NCBI GenBank assembly: GCA_039621445.1
Contig: CP154955.1
Coordinates: 43,237,540 to 43,301,539, forward strand
Origin: Euglena gracilis
Taxonomy: Eukaryota; Euglenida; Euglenophyceae; Euglenales
DNA: 64,000 nucleotides
Direction of reading: 5' to 3'
The position numbers were made by a program, and so were the translations under genes. Shown piece by piece: positions 36,346-46,922 of the stretch (the first letter of the stretch is position 1; every line of letters begins with the position of its first letter). The notes under the pieces are model-generated. The model was not told the origin of the DNA, searched no databases, and was given only the letters and a program-made list of their open reading frames with translations.

Positions 36346-36784
36346 TTAATGATAATTAGAATGGCCTCCGCCCTTGCCCACGGTGCCTTGTGGAGGCCAA
36401 GGCTCGGGTGGTGGCGCCGCCGACCACACTTTCCCCTTGTCGTGAGGCACGGGGTAGTGGTGTGCGGCCCTGTGCACCCTTGCCAGGTGTCCCCACTTCC
36501 CGCACTTGTAACACCGCCTCCGCTGCGATGCGTTTGTGGGCGTAGGTGTGGATGTGTGGGTTGGAGATGTAGGAGTTGGTGTTGAGATATGCTTCGGAGG
36601 TAACCCAAGGTGATCGCGAAGCTTGGCACCAAAAATACATGCCACTCCACCCCCTCTTTGCCAATTGTGGAGGCTGAAAGTTGGCTGTCGGAAGTCGTTG
36701 AGCATGACATCGATTGGATAGAAATGAGCGGAGGAGCGTTAAATCATGGCCCCCGGTGCCGCACGGCACTCGGCCCCGTTCCAC
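36346..36784 (-). pseudogene. Extra zinc-knuckle frame downstream of gypsy-2 integrase
   Basis: Frame 36,705-36,346 reads FGAKLRDHLGLPPKHIS, a Thr/Pro linker (TPTPTSPTHTSTPTPT), then RRRCYKCGKWGHLARVHRA. This is a CCHC-type knuckle (C-x2-C-x4-H-x4-) whose last Cys is His. Such knuckles belong to Gag nucleocapsids, yet this lies 3' of the chromodomain and before the 3' LTR. The upstream start is frameshifted against 36,784. It may be a third ORF of this lineage or a remnant of another element. Confidence 0.55.
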
Positions 36785-36849
36785 CTCCCAGAGGTTCTAA
36801 AATATTGATCTCACTGTGCAAAATCCAAAGGATAAACAAAATTGAGGCT

Positions 36850-37090
36850 CAATGAAATTGGCTCACAAACTTTTTGAAGCTCCCCCATTAAATTCACCTT
36901 CAAATTTTTGTGTGCACAACACCGAACCAATTCATGACTAAACCGATCAATTAAATTTACAATGGGTTCCCAGGTTTCTTCCCCTTCCTCATAACCAACT
37001 CACTTGACGAGAAAATCCCACGTATCTACCTTCCTACGGTGGGCCAAAATCTTCTCAACCTCCCATTCATCGGGCATTACCTCCTCCTCT
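36850..37090 (-). pseudogene. Gypsy-2 chromodomain with Trp-to-stop change
   Basis: It reads PDEWEVEKILAHRRKVDTWD, FLVK, then TGA at 37,000-37,002, then VGYEEGEETWEPIVNLIDRF. The pattern LVK-W-x-GY is universal in chromodomains, so the TGA replaces TGG (Trp). Otherwise the domain is well kept. It would direct integration to marked chromatin. Confidence 0.85.
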
Positions 37091-38250
37091 TTTTCCGTCC
37101 GTTTGAAAATTACAAAGGAACCCCTTCCACAACATATCTCCTCTCCCCCACCCGAGCTTTGACAAAATACCGGGACGAATCCACATTTTTCACCTGAACC
37201 ATCAGGTCGTTCGTACCACACATTGGTTCCAATTTTTAATGGGTCCATTTCTCTTTGACCTTGGTTAAACCTTTCAGCTTGGACCTCATGGGTGTGGTTT
37301 AAAACCTTTGCCACCGTTTCATCGATTAGCTTCATTCGATGAAAAAACTTTTGGGCATCCTCGCACTCTTTAGATGTTTGGTAAGGGACCCCCCCAAGGG
37401 GATGTTCCCCACCGGTCGTAATTTGGTATGGGTTAAAACCACCCACCCCATTAACATGATGTTAAAAACAAAACCACAGGATGTTAAAACGTTAAAACCA
37501 CCCTCCCCTTCTTCATGAATCCTATCGAAAGTTTGGGGTAGAACCTCAACCCAATTCATTTTTCCGTCCACAAAGAGTTTCCTCAAAATCTCAATTACTT
37601 GTTGACCCGCCCTTTCCACCCGCCCGTTGGCTTGGTGGTGGCAGGCTTGCGAAAAAGCTTGCCAAAAACCCAAAAATGAGAACATGGTTTGCCACCATGT
37701 TTTCACAAAGTGACTCCCTTGGTCACTAGAAATGATTGAAGGTATCACAAAAAAGCCAATGTTTGATCATTCCCTTGCCAATTTGCACGGGTTAGTTCCT
37801 TTTCTGAAAAAGGGATGGCCGCGATTCAACCGGAGTGCCGGTCAGCACACACCGCCATGGTACTGTAATTTTCTACTTCATACTTTACCAATGGTGTTTT
37901 GAAAAGATCTAAGGCCACACTCACCGTGGGTGTCGGTGGAATTGGCGTTGAATTTATGGGTCCCTTCAACGTCTCCTTCCTTGAACTTGCTTGGCACGTG
38001 ACACAATTTTTGGAACAACTTTCATTGAAAACATGTGACGCTTTTTCATCAGCCCATGCGTACCGCAAAGTGATGAAGTTCCATACTTTTTTCGGACCAA
38101 CATGTCTCAGGAATTAATGCACTTTTTGTACAATGAATTCTTGAAAAGAATGTGGGACAGACAACTTTTCCTCAAAAAACTTTCGGTCCATCTGAACCTT
38201 CCCACCCTTTGGCCACTCTCCGTCATTTTGAGTTGCAAACCAATTTTCCT
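37003..38250 (-). pseudogene. Gypsy-2 integrase
   Basis: Pieces from 5' to 3' on the minus strand are CSKNCVTCQASSRKETLKG (zinc-binding Cys pair), VSVALDLFKTPL (first Asp), IISSDQGSHFVKTWWQ (second Asp) and HHQANGRVERAGQQVIE (Glu). Then come GGFNPYQITTG-EHPLGG and NVWYERPDGSGEK, the GPY/F-like C-terminal region. Frame changes occur between these blocks (for example near 37,780 and 37,470), so it is not translatable in one piece. Confidence 0.85.
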
Positions 38251-38586
38251 TCCAAGTGGGGCATTAGGTATATTCAACTACCCAATCTCTCTCCAAGACC
38301 GGTTTTGTTAGCTTAGCGGTTGCACTTGGAGTTGGTGGGGCACCACCCCCTCCCGTGCATGCTCACCCCCTCGTAAATTAGTCACCAAATTTGCCGCAGG
38401 GTCCACTCCTCCCAAAAGGTAACTCCCCCTTACCCTTATTTGAACCAGAATTCCTAGGACCTTGTGAGTGAGCGTCTTCGGTGGTGTTTGTTCCTCCCGG
38501 ACGTTCTACACTCTCGGTATCCCTCCCTGGTGCATCATCCACAAAATTGGGTGCCACCTCTTTTCCACTGCGGGTTACCACCCCCC

Positions 38587-39050
38587 TTATCCACAAGTAA
38601 CGAGCGTTGGGCTGATTTTTTTAACTTTTCTCAACAAGCAATTTTTCTCATCTTCCCTCTCCTCTCTTATGAGCTCCTCCATTTCCCTCTTATCTTCGGT
38701 CGAACCATGTTTACTGTTGTCCCTTAGAGCTGGCGAAGCGGGGTACACCCACCGACTTAAAATTCCGGCAATGGTGTTTTCCTTCCCCGGAATATACCCC
38801 ACTGTCAAATCGTATTTTGAGAAGAATTGGTGCCATCGTGCCCTCCTCCCCACCGGTCCACTTGATGTGTCGAGCACTTCTTTTGCCCATGCCTCCAAAC
38901 TTTGGTGATCGGTAAACACCAAAATGGGTAGGAGACGAATCAAACGTTCCTATTTTTGGAGTGCCAAAATTATGGCATATGTCTCCAAATCCCGGGGGCC
39001 ATTTTCTTTGCCCGTCGGTAAGTTTTCGGGAGATAAAAGCGACAGACACC
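38587..39050 (-). pseudogene. Gypsy-2 RNase H
   Basis: The frame 38,943-38,587 reads ILVFTDHQSLEAWAKEVLDT, GPVGRRARWHQFFSKYDLTV, GYIPGKENTIAGILSRW. The GRRARWH and YIPGKENTIA-x-LSRW blocks are typical of protist chromovirus RNase H; Gly replaces the usual catalytic Asp of 'ADxLSR'. The upstream part (YATSRKLPTGKE-like, AYVS) is in another frame. Confidence 0.82.
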
Positions 39051-39371
39051 GTTGTCCAAAGTATCTTGGGGTGTGGGGGTACCGTTTCCTTCTTTGAGTT
39101 GTTCTAAAGTTGCTCATATGGCATACCCACTGGCATCAACTCTGAAAGCAAAGGGTATATCGGGGTCTACGCTTTGAAGAGTTAATCCGGAACGCAACCG
39201 TTTCCTTAACTCTGTGTCCAACCTCCCCGAATTCAACGCATATTTTGCTCCCTTTCTTGCCTTCCTCCCAAAACAACTTTAACTTATCCTGCAAAGGTGC
39301 ATACACTTTGGCTTACATGTGTATGTAAGTGTTGTAATAATTTGGGACGCCAAGGAAAGCCCTTAAGGCCA

Positions 39372-40060
39372 TTATGGTTGTAGGAACCTCCCGTTTTTCA
39401 ATGGCGTGTAATTTTCCGGGGGCCGGCCGATGCGTGCAATGACCCAAAATCTGGGCACAAAATTCCACTTCCTTGATGAGTAATTCCGCTTTTTGGGGGT
39501 CCAGTACAAAAATGTCCTAGGCAACACCCTACACAAATCCCTTTTGTGTGCCTCGAGGAGATCCTCCCCCTCCCAGACGGTAGTCCCTACCAAAATGTCA
39601 TCAATGTATGGTGTAGTAATATCCCTTATGGGTGCTAAACGGTCATCCATCATTTGTTGGAAGTGTTGTGAGGCGTTAGTAGACCCCATTACATTCACCC
39701 TCCATTGTTAAAAACCCTTTTGAGTGAAAATACAAGTTATAGGCCTACTATCTGGGTGAGCGGCTGTTTGTGAAAGGCTTGTTTTAAAGCCAAAACGGAG
39801 AACATCAGGTTTGCGCCATGCTTCACCAGGACGTCTTCGATTTTAGGAAGAGGTATTTGCACCTACGGGATAAGCTGTTGGGTCCCGTCATGTCAACAAC
39901 CCCCCTGCAAGGAAAATCGGCTGACTTTTTCTGCACGGGGAAAGTTTGTGAGAGCCATTCTGAATTTTTTGTTGTGGCTGGCTCGATGAATTTCATATCG
40001 AAACAGTCTTGAGTGTTTTTTTTCCAAAGCTTCTTTTCGTTCCCCGTGCATTAAAAATGT
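39372..40060 (-). pseudogene. Gypsy-2 reverse transcriptase
   Basis: The main frame 39,698-39,372 reads MNVMGSTNASQHFQQMMDD, RDITTPYIDDILVG (YIDD intact), WEGEDLLEAHKRDL. Upstream, in other frames, are VVDMTGPN, PLPKIEDVLVKHGANLMFSV and ALKQAFH at 39,930-39,770. There ALKQAFH replaces the usual DL-QAFH, losing the first catalytic Asp. Fingers and palm are split by frameshifts and stops. Confidence 0.85.
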
Positions 40061-40593
40061 ATTTTTGTCAGGTAGGCCGCGCTGCTTCTTGCAAAGGTAT
40101 GAATGCATAACCACATGGTCCTCTTACAGGTCGGTCGGGTTGTACCTTAGACCGAAATAAGGTTCCATCATACCTTCCAAAAGTTTCTCCTCTTAGCTTC
40201 CTTATTCTCACTTAATCTTCGGATTCTGTTTCATTTCTCCCCTCCCCCTCCCTTGCAATGACCGTTTTGCGAATTGGAAGGGAGAATTTGCAATCTCCAA
40301 AATATTGCCCAAAATTTTGAGCGAGTGCTCATCCAAAGCTTGTCCCCTTTGATCAAAACCGTCCATCGGAAGGTGAAAACCAAACTTTTCCCAATTGGGC
40401 ACCCCCTCCATTGGGATAGGTGCAAGGGACTTTTCATTGCCGTTTTCTCCTATGGTCTCTCACACCGAACAAAAATGTCAATTCGGGTTTCTCCATACCA
40501 AAGCTCGGTGATGTGAAAAAACGCCGGTTTTTTTGCGTACAAGGCATAGCTATGATAAAATTGCGTCCACTTTGATATTGGTCTCATAACATT

Positions 40594-41094
40594 TCACATT
40601 GTACTCAAAGTCTGTGGTGAGGTGTTAGCAATCACCTCCCATTGTAACTCAATCACCACCTTAGTGCACCTCCCCACACCACTCAAGACTTCACCGTTAC
40701 CGTTAGCGGTTTCAAACCTCAAGGGGTATTCGGCCAAATACATTAGGTGCTCACTCACAAATCCTTGCAAAATGAGGTTAGCCTCGGCACCGGTGTCCAA
40801 CAAAATGTCCATATTTACTTCCTCCCCGTTCCCTAAAACAACCCTTGTTCGAATCTCAATCCCTGTTGGTGGGTATCGCTTTTTAACCATGCGTGATTTC
40901 AAATGCACCACCTTTGGTTTCTTGGGGTTGCTAGTGTAGTCGGGGGGCTTATTACCCTCTATCAGCAAGGCCAAAACACACCACCTCACTCCCCCTTTTG
41001 GTTTTCCATCCACCTCAAAAGGCTTGGATCCGGGTAGAAAATACAACTTTTTTTTGCCTTCCGAACAAGTTCCCTTACCGAACCTTTGTTCCAA
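40594..41094 (-). CDS. Gypsy-2 aspartic protease region
   Basis: An open frame of 166 codons. The motif VNMDILLDTGAEANLILQGF carries the DTGA active site, with TANGNGEVLSGVGRC as the flap-like and following strand. The first 70 residues (KLYFLPGSKPFEVDGKPKGG) form a linker from Gag. It would cleave Gag-Pol. Upstream frames to 41,600 are short and include an HCFASTQCSQC cysteine cluster. Confidence 0.7.
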   Translation of the reverse strand: MEQRFGKGTCSEGKKKLYFLPGSKPFEVDGKPKGGVRWCVLALLIEGNKPPDYTSNPKKPKVVHLKSRMVKKRYPPTGIEIRTRVVLGNGEEVNMDILLDTGAEANLILQGFVSEHLMYLAEYPLRFETANGNGEVLSGVGRCTKVVIELQWEVIANTSPQTLSTM

Positions 41095-41599
41095 TCAGGT
41101 AATATGCAAATTGCATCACACGGGTCCTTTTGCAATTTCTTTGCCACCTTTGGCCACAATGTCCAGGGGGGGCGTGCCTCCCCCCCCTCCCCATTGTACC
41201 GCCAAAGCATTTTCATTCTCGGTCAAATATGATGTACACTGAGAACACTGAGTAGAAGCAAAACAATGCACCTTGGCCCTCCTTTGAAAATTCTCCTCGA
41301 TCATTTGCACAAATGAGTTTCAAACGGCATAATCCTCACACTTAAAGGAAAATATTTCCTCCTTAAAATCAATGGCCGAAGAAGGTACTCAACCAATTTT
41401 TCAGGTGCCCTCCATTTTTGTTGAGTGCCCACCCTCATTCTGTTCCCTCCTAATTGTTCTTTGTCAACCAAACCACCCCCTTCACTCACAATCAAATGGG
41501 AGCAGGGTTTACCATCACAAAGTTTGTCCTTCAAACTCAACAGATTTTCACTCCCCCAAATTTATGTGGGTGTGGTATCCACAGTCTGAAAATTGACAA

Positions 41600-42777
41600 T
41601 AATGCACAAGTTTTCCCCTCTCGCCGGTTCGGTGACCGTGCGCGGAATGGGCTCCCCGGCAGGCCGAGTGGGGGAAAACAGTCACCCGGCGCTGCGGTAA
41701 AAATAGGCACACGCGCCCCAAAAATTCCCTTTTTTTGTGTCTTTCGGTCCCTGAATTCAGCCAGAACCTGCGTTCCGGCAGCCAAATAATTCAAAAATGG
41801 GGGGGGGGAACGTTTTTTTTTGGCCAACTCCTTGGGGGTGCCTCTGAAGCAGTAGGGGGGGGGGGAGGAAAAGCCTGGATTGAATTTAAAAAAGGGTAGC
41901 GGGGGGGGGCGGACGAACACCTTCACCTTACTTCCCAGCGCCGGTTGCCCTTCTTTTTTTGAATTTGAATTGCTGCCTTGGGTTCCCCTTTTGCTTGGCC
42001 TTCCGGATTGACTTTTTTGAAGTTCTTGGACAATTGTTTTATTGAAATCAGATTGATATTTTAATTCTTTGATTCAGCATGCACAATTCTTTGAATGAAA
42101 CATTCGGAAGAGAGAACCTGGGGGGAAAAGTACACAGGTAAAAAAAGTAGCGGAATGGGGCAGAAAATTCGCTAATTCAGGTGCGCAGGCGCCAGGCCGC
42201 CTCCCGCCGCCCACACACATCCATAAAATTCAAATTATGCACACAATGTCTTTTGGCACAGGGCCCCGTTCGGGGATTTAAAATGCACCATAATTTGGGC
42301 TGAAAATATTCCACGATTTACAAGGTTTTGTCACAAGTTGGTCTGCCCACTCCAAATTTTTTTATCCCGCCGTCTTAGCACGACTATACTCCGTGCAAGG
42401 CACACTAGCCGTTATGACTTTGAAATATCCAGGGGGTACACTCCCACTATAGGATGTCCATGGGATGGGTTCGGTGAAAACCTGGGTTGATGTCCACCGA
42501 AACCACCTCATAACCCTTTTCTCGCAAAAAAATTGCCACTTTTTTTTTCTCAGAAAAGAGGTCCAATGCCCTGGGAATTTTTCTGGCGCACTTTTTGTTT
42601 GACGCGCGCCTATTCTAACTCAAACAAACATAACATTTTTGGCTTGGCATGTGTAATGGGGTGGGATGTGCACGCGAAAGGAATTGGAGGGGATTCGCTT
42701 CCTCTTCATACCTCCTTCGCCCACCTCCGGGCCATCCTAGCTCTTCTTGGCTCCGGGGGTCTTGGCTGATCGTTTCC
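41600..42777. other. Gypsy-2 internal stretch without recognised coding
   Basis: It lies between the protease and Gag-like regions. It contains homopurine/homopyrimidine runs, short Pro-rich frames on the minus strand (41,537-41,926) and A/T-rich DNA. It may hold decayed Gag-Pol linker or a small insertion; no TIR or target duplication was spotted. Confidence 0.4.
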
Positions 42778-43582
42778 TCACTCCATCACGCTGGATTCGG
42801 TCATCCCATTTGACTTCTTTTTCTTGACTTTCTTGACTTTCACTCCAATCTCCGGTCCCGGTGATTTCGTTTGTGGTAAGATGGTTGGTGGATTGGATGT
42901 TACGGGTGGAAGGGTCTGGTTTAGAAGCTGGGTTGGGGTTTCACTGCCCGGGGTCATAAACCCCTGATGTTTTTTACCCGGCATCCCCAAATGCGAACAG
43001 GGGGGCCACCGCTGGTGTAGGGTTATTGGTATTGCCCTTCCCCCTTTGGAACTTAAATTCTGGTCATAACCTTTGCCTCTCCCCCTTCCCTTACCACCCT
43101 TCCCATTGTAACGCAGTTGGTTACCCCCATACCATTGGGAGTTCTTTGCCCATATCCCTGGGAATTGTTCACCCTTTCCATTGGCTGCCCTTGGCATACC
43201 GCTGAAAATTGTTTCTTATCCACGGGGCTTGTCTAGCAACATACAGCCTTGTTGGTTGTGAGGAGGGTGGGATCCATTGTGCCCCCCCGCACCAATGGTC
43301 TTTGCACATTGAATGGGTTCTCCACCGTTGAAAGCCTTGAAGAATTGCTTGATGGCTGCACATTTGAAGATGAAACCGCAACATATTGATCAGGTTTTGC
43401 TGTTTCGCTGATTTGTGATTTGCTTCTGGCTGGGGGAGGCGTCGTTGCCCTACCCGGGGTTGACCCAGATGAACTCTTCTAACTCCCCGATTGCCTCCCC
43501 CCTTTATTTTCAGCACCCACCGACCTCGAACGCCTAAACCCTTGATAGCCAGGGGATGAAACAGAGCTTTGTACGGCGTCAT
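42778..43582 (-). pseudogene. Gypsy-2 Gag C-terminal basic region
   Basis: Two overlapping frames. One (43,197-42,778) is Gly/Arg/Lys-rich: GGKGRGRGKGYDQNLSSKGG, later KVKKVKKKKSNG. This suggests an RNA-binding nucleocapsid without classical zinc knuckles. The other (43,582-43,169) is its frameshifted extension. Identification as Gag rests on position between 5' LTR and protease. Confidence 0.5.
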
Positions 43583-43859
43583 GATTGTTTCTGAGTGTCA
43601 ACTTTGTTTTCACGAGGTTGATAATATCCTCGGTGGGCAAAATATGTTCAATTTCCTGAACCTGAAACAAAAAGTTTGAACCATCAAATTCTTTGCCTTG
43701 AAAATTTTTAACCTTTTCATGGGCAGAAATGTCGGGGAAAATGATTTTAAATTCCCCCTCGCAAATTTCCGACACTTTTGTGGGTCTTTTCCCAAGTATC
43801 ATCCGCAGGCTTTCTGTGACCGTTTCCGAATTTTTATTCCCTGGCACCTTAACGCGCAA
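43479..43859 (-). CDS. Gypsy-2 Gag-like segment
   Basis: 126 codons open: MRVKVPGNKNSETVTESLRM, FKIIFPDISAHEKVKNFQGK, VQEIEHILPTEDIINLVKTK. It ends in a basic Ser/Arg tail (GFRRSRSVGAENKGGRQSG). No known domain is recognised. It overlaps the basic region in another frame. Confidence 0.4.
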   Translation of the reverse strand: MRVKVPGNKNSETVTESLRMILGKRPTKVSEICEGEFKIIFPDISAHEKVKNFQGKEFDGSNFLFQVQEIEHILPTEDIINLVKTKLTLRNNHDAVQSSVSSPGYQGFRRSRSVGAENKGGRQSGS

Positions 43860-44481
43860 AGTTACCTGATTATTCAGCCTCCTTTACTCCTCATCTGAAA
43901 CCAATTTTGGGATGAATGGGGGAAGTTTCTGCAACAAAAGTCGTTTTGATTCCTCCTCCCTGGCATCCTTAACCTTGCATCTTGAAAGTTTCCTGAAACT
44001 CAAGCTAGTGGTCAAGGGCTACTTTGCCCATATTAAAAAGGCTCACCTGCTGCCAATTTTGCCTTGACCCAGTTTCCTGATTCTGCGAAAATGTCATTTC
44101 TAGGGGACCCCACCCGCATTAAAATTGATCCCCTCTTCCTGGAGATGGAGCTTCTTGAATTTTTTTGCGTGTTTCTTCAAGACAATCCTCCAACAGAGCA
44201 ACTTTCAATTCTTCACTCACTTCACCCCCTGCAGAGATCAGTTTCCGTGAAAATGCCTGCCAATCCTCAGAAAATTGCTGCCAATCTTGAGATTTACCTC
44301 AAAATTTGGGTGCAATCAAATTTCTCAAAACATGTTGCACCGCTGGGTTACCGACACTTCTGACTGTGGGTCGCTGGGGTGCCACTGACCTGATTTATTA
44401 CAATTCTATCACCCTTTGAACTATTTGATCGTCTACCACCGCCCAGATCTACATCCCAAATATCACATGGCATCATTTGGG

Positions 44482-44560
44482 TTATCCCCTTATTCCCTTA
44501 TCCCTTATTCCCTTATTCCCTTATTCCCTTATTCCCTTATCCCTTGTTCCTTATTCACCC
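44482..44560. repeat. (CCTTATTCCC)n simple repeat
   Basis: Imperfect repeats of CCCTTATTCCCTTATTCCC interrupt the Gag-like region of gypsy-2 between 43,860 and 44,594. A part of that gap (43,870-44,590) shows only short decayed frames. Confidence 0.8.
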
Positions 44561-44593
44561 GCTTATTCCTAAAGTCCCAGATGATTGAGCCGG

Positions 44594-44947
44594 TTACACC
44601 CCCTTAATGCCAAAAATCCCTGAATTCGGCTGAATTACTGTCTTGGTCTGGGCAACTTCAGATGCCTTTGGATCAACTTGCTGTGTTTTTTTTGCTGAAA
44701 TTTCCTGAACCATCCCCTCCATGAAATACATACAAGTCTGCAAAGTTTGACACAGTTTTTTTAAACCCTCCTTTGACTCTTTTTCACACTGAAAATACGT
44801 CTGCATCTTCATCAAAACTGTGACAAATTGCTGCTTCACTCGATTGGCAATGACAGTTTGCAATTTTTCAAAATGTTCTTCCTTTTGGGTTTGCCTCAGC
44901 TTTTCATCCATCATAATTTCCATCATTTTTCTGACCTTGGCTGCCAT
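44594..44947 (-). CDS. Gypsy-2 Gag-like coiled-coil segment
   Basis: 117 codons: MAAKVRKMMEIMMDEKLRQT, EEHFEKLQTVIANRVKQQFV, ESKEGLKKLCQTLQTC. The high Lys/Glu/Gln content with regular Leu/Ile/Val spacing predicts helices and coiled coil, plausible for a capsid-assembly part. No family match is recognised. Confidence 0.4.
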   Translation of the reverse strand: MAAKVRKMMEIMMDEKLRQTQKEEHFEKLQTVIANRVKQQFVTVLMKMQTYFQCEKESKEGLKKLCQTLQTCMYFMEGMVQEISAKKTQQVDPKASEVAQTKTVIQPNSGIFGIKGV

Positions 44948-45005
44948 TTCCCTCCAAAATCACAGTTGACTTGTTGCTTCTGATTTTCCCAGCATTTCAA
45001 CCATC

Positions 45006-46900
45006 TCATCCCAAGGCACCTCCTGGCTGCCCAGAAATTTCTTTATTGCTGCCCCCCAGATCTTTGCTCTCGTTTTTTAGTGCTTCAAATCGCTGCTGAG
45101 TTTCCTGCGTTAAGGTCCCAAAACTTGACTTTGATTCATCCCCCACAATTTTCAACCCAGCAGCGATTTCAGCAAAATGTCTGTCCACCCCAGAGCATAG
45201 CTCACGATTTGCTTGTCGAATTGCCAAAATTTTGGTCTGAAAATCTGACTTAATTTGCTCAAAAGAATGAAAACAAATTCCAACTTGCTAGACCAACCCA
45301 CCTGGTGCAAACAATTTGTTTTGGACATCGTTTCCAGTGATCTCAAGTTGTGCCAGTTCACTACCCAGAAAATCTCGTAACTTTTTTTCAAAAGAATGAA
45401 AGTTTCCTTCGATTTGCCTTTGAAGTTCGATACCCAAAAGTTGTTTGTGGCAGTTTGCAATGTTTTAAACTGCACCCCACCCCTCTTGGCACCGGGAAAA
45501 AAATTTGCTCACTGATTGCTGAATTTGCTCCTGATTTTTTTGCTTTTCGTGCTGAAACTGGCTGCACATTTCAGCCGTTCGTTTCTCCAAACTTTCATGG
45601 ATGAATTCCAAAAGTTCTGCCTGGCTCTGTCATTTTTTTCAGACAAATTCTTCTCAAAATTTTCCAGCCGATTTCAAAATAAGACCCGGGGGGAATTATG
45701 CTCTCCCAGTTAATTATGCTTCGGCCCAATTCCTGTAAATAATAATCCACCTCATATGCCCATTGGTCCCATGAGTCAAAATCATCACCCCCCATTATCT
45801 GACAGTTTGATTCGGGGTGCTGTGATTCAAAAGCAGGGGGCTGAAAACATGCAATTCTGGCTCTATTTCCTCATCCCTCCTCGTTTCCATGTTAGGTTTC
45901 CCTGCTTGATTTAACAGCCCGGCTGGACCCCATTGCCAGATTAGAAGATTCAGCTGTTAAAACTGCTGACATTAAATTCTCAGGGTCTGGTTGTTTCAAA
46001 ATTAACATACCGTCGTTGGCTGTTAATCTACAGTTCACTGAAAATCTGTCCTTCAACAAAGGTACAGGATCACCTCCCTCGATCTGCGGGATGTGTGTCC
46101 CAAAACCTGGACACTGGTTTCCAAACTGACTGTGCATTTGGGGGGTTTGCATCAGAAAATCGAAATTCGCAGAAACATCTGGCAGATTTTGCACAAGATT
46201 TTTAATTTCTGGGTGGTACCCAGCCTGCTGGAATCAAAAAATCTTCCATTTCTCTCAACCGGTCTGGGTTTTGTACACCCTCCACCTCCGTTTCACAGTC
46301 ACTTTGATGTGACGGGGGGGGATTCTACCCACTGAACCATTTATTTTCTCCTTCCGGCTGTGAATTTTACTCTTGTGCAGTTATCATCCTTACGGGGACT
46401 GAGTTTACAGGGCTAACCCCTGATTTTTCGGACGAGAAATCTGAATTATCATCTGGGGCAACCTGTGATTGTGTGTTAAATGACTGGGAGCTGGTAATTG
46501 AAGTGAATTGGGATTGCTTTGAGATTGAAGATTGGCTGAGAGAAACAGCAGAAAAACCTGAATGATTCCGATCGCTCAACTAACCAGCTAGTTGAAATAA
46601 TCCCTCAGATTTTACAGATTCTGCAGGTCTGACACTCTGAATGCGGGGGCTGCTTTCTGAAAAATCTGCTGGCTGACCTGAAAATTTTTGTGATTCCACA
46701 TTCACAGATTCAGCAACATTCGTGTCTGACTCCAAAAAAACTGTGACCATGTCAAAATTTTTAGCAATATTTCTGCTGGCTGTTCCATCAAAACTTTCCG
46801 TGTTTTCTGGGCTCAAAACATTTTTGCCGACAGGGCTGGCAAAAACTCCTGTGATTGTCGTGTTCAGGGATTTTGAAAACTCTTCACTGACAGGGTCAAT
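45006..46900 (-). pseudogene. Gypsy-2 Gag N-terminal region (Ser-rich, decayed)
   Basis: Frames in the same direction: 46,900-46,580 (VSEEFSKSLNTTITGVF; PRIQSVRPAESVKSEG), 46,579-46,367 (SQSSISKQSQFTSITSSQSF), 46,194-45,892 (NFDFLMQTPQMHSQFG), 45,795-45,595 (DDFDSWDQWAYEVDYYLQEL) and 45,227-45,006 (VDRHFAEIAAGLKIVGDESK). They look like one long Ser/Gln-rich then helical protein broken by frameshifts. Together with downstream segments this implies a Gag of more than 1,000 residues, far beyond the usual size. Confidence 0.45.
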
Positions 46901-46903
46901 GAA

Positions 46904-46920
46904 GCAACCTCTGCCAACCA
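46904..46920 (-). other. Gypsy-2 primer-binding site
   Basis: Two bases inside the 5' LTR the minus strand reads TGGTTGGCAGAGGTTGC. The TGG start and CAGAGGTT are shared with gypsy-1, suggesting the same kind of tRNA primer (initiator-Met-like, inferred). Confidence 0.6.
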
Positions 46921-46922
46921 TG

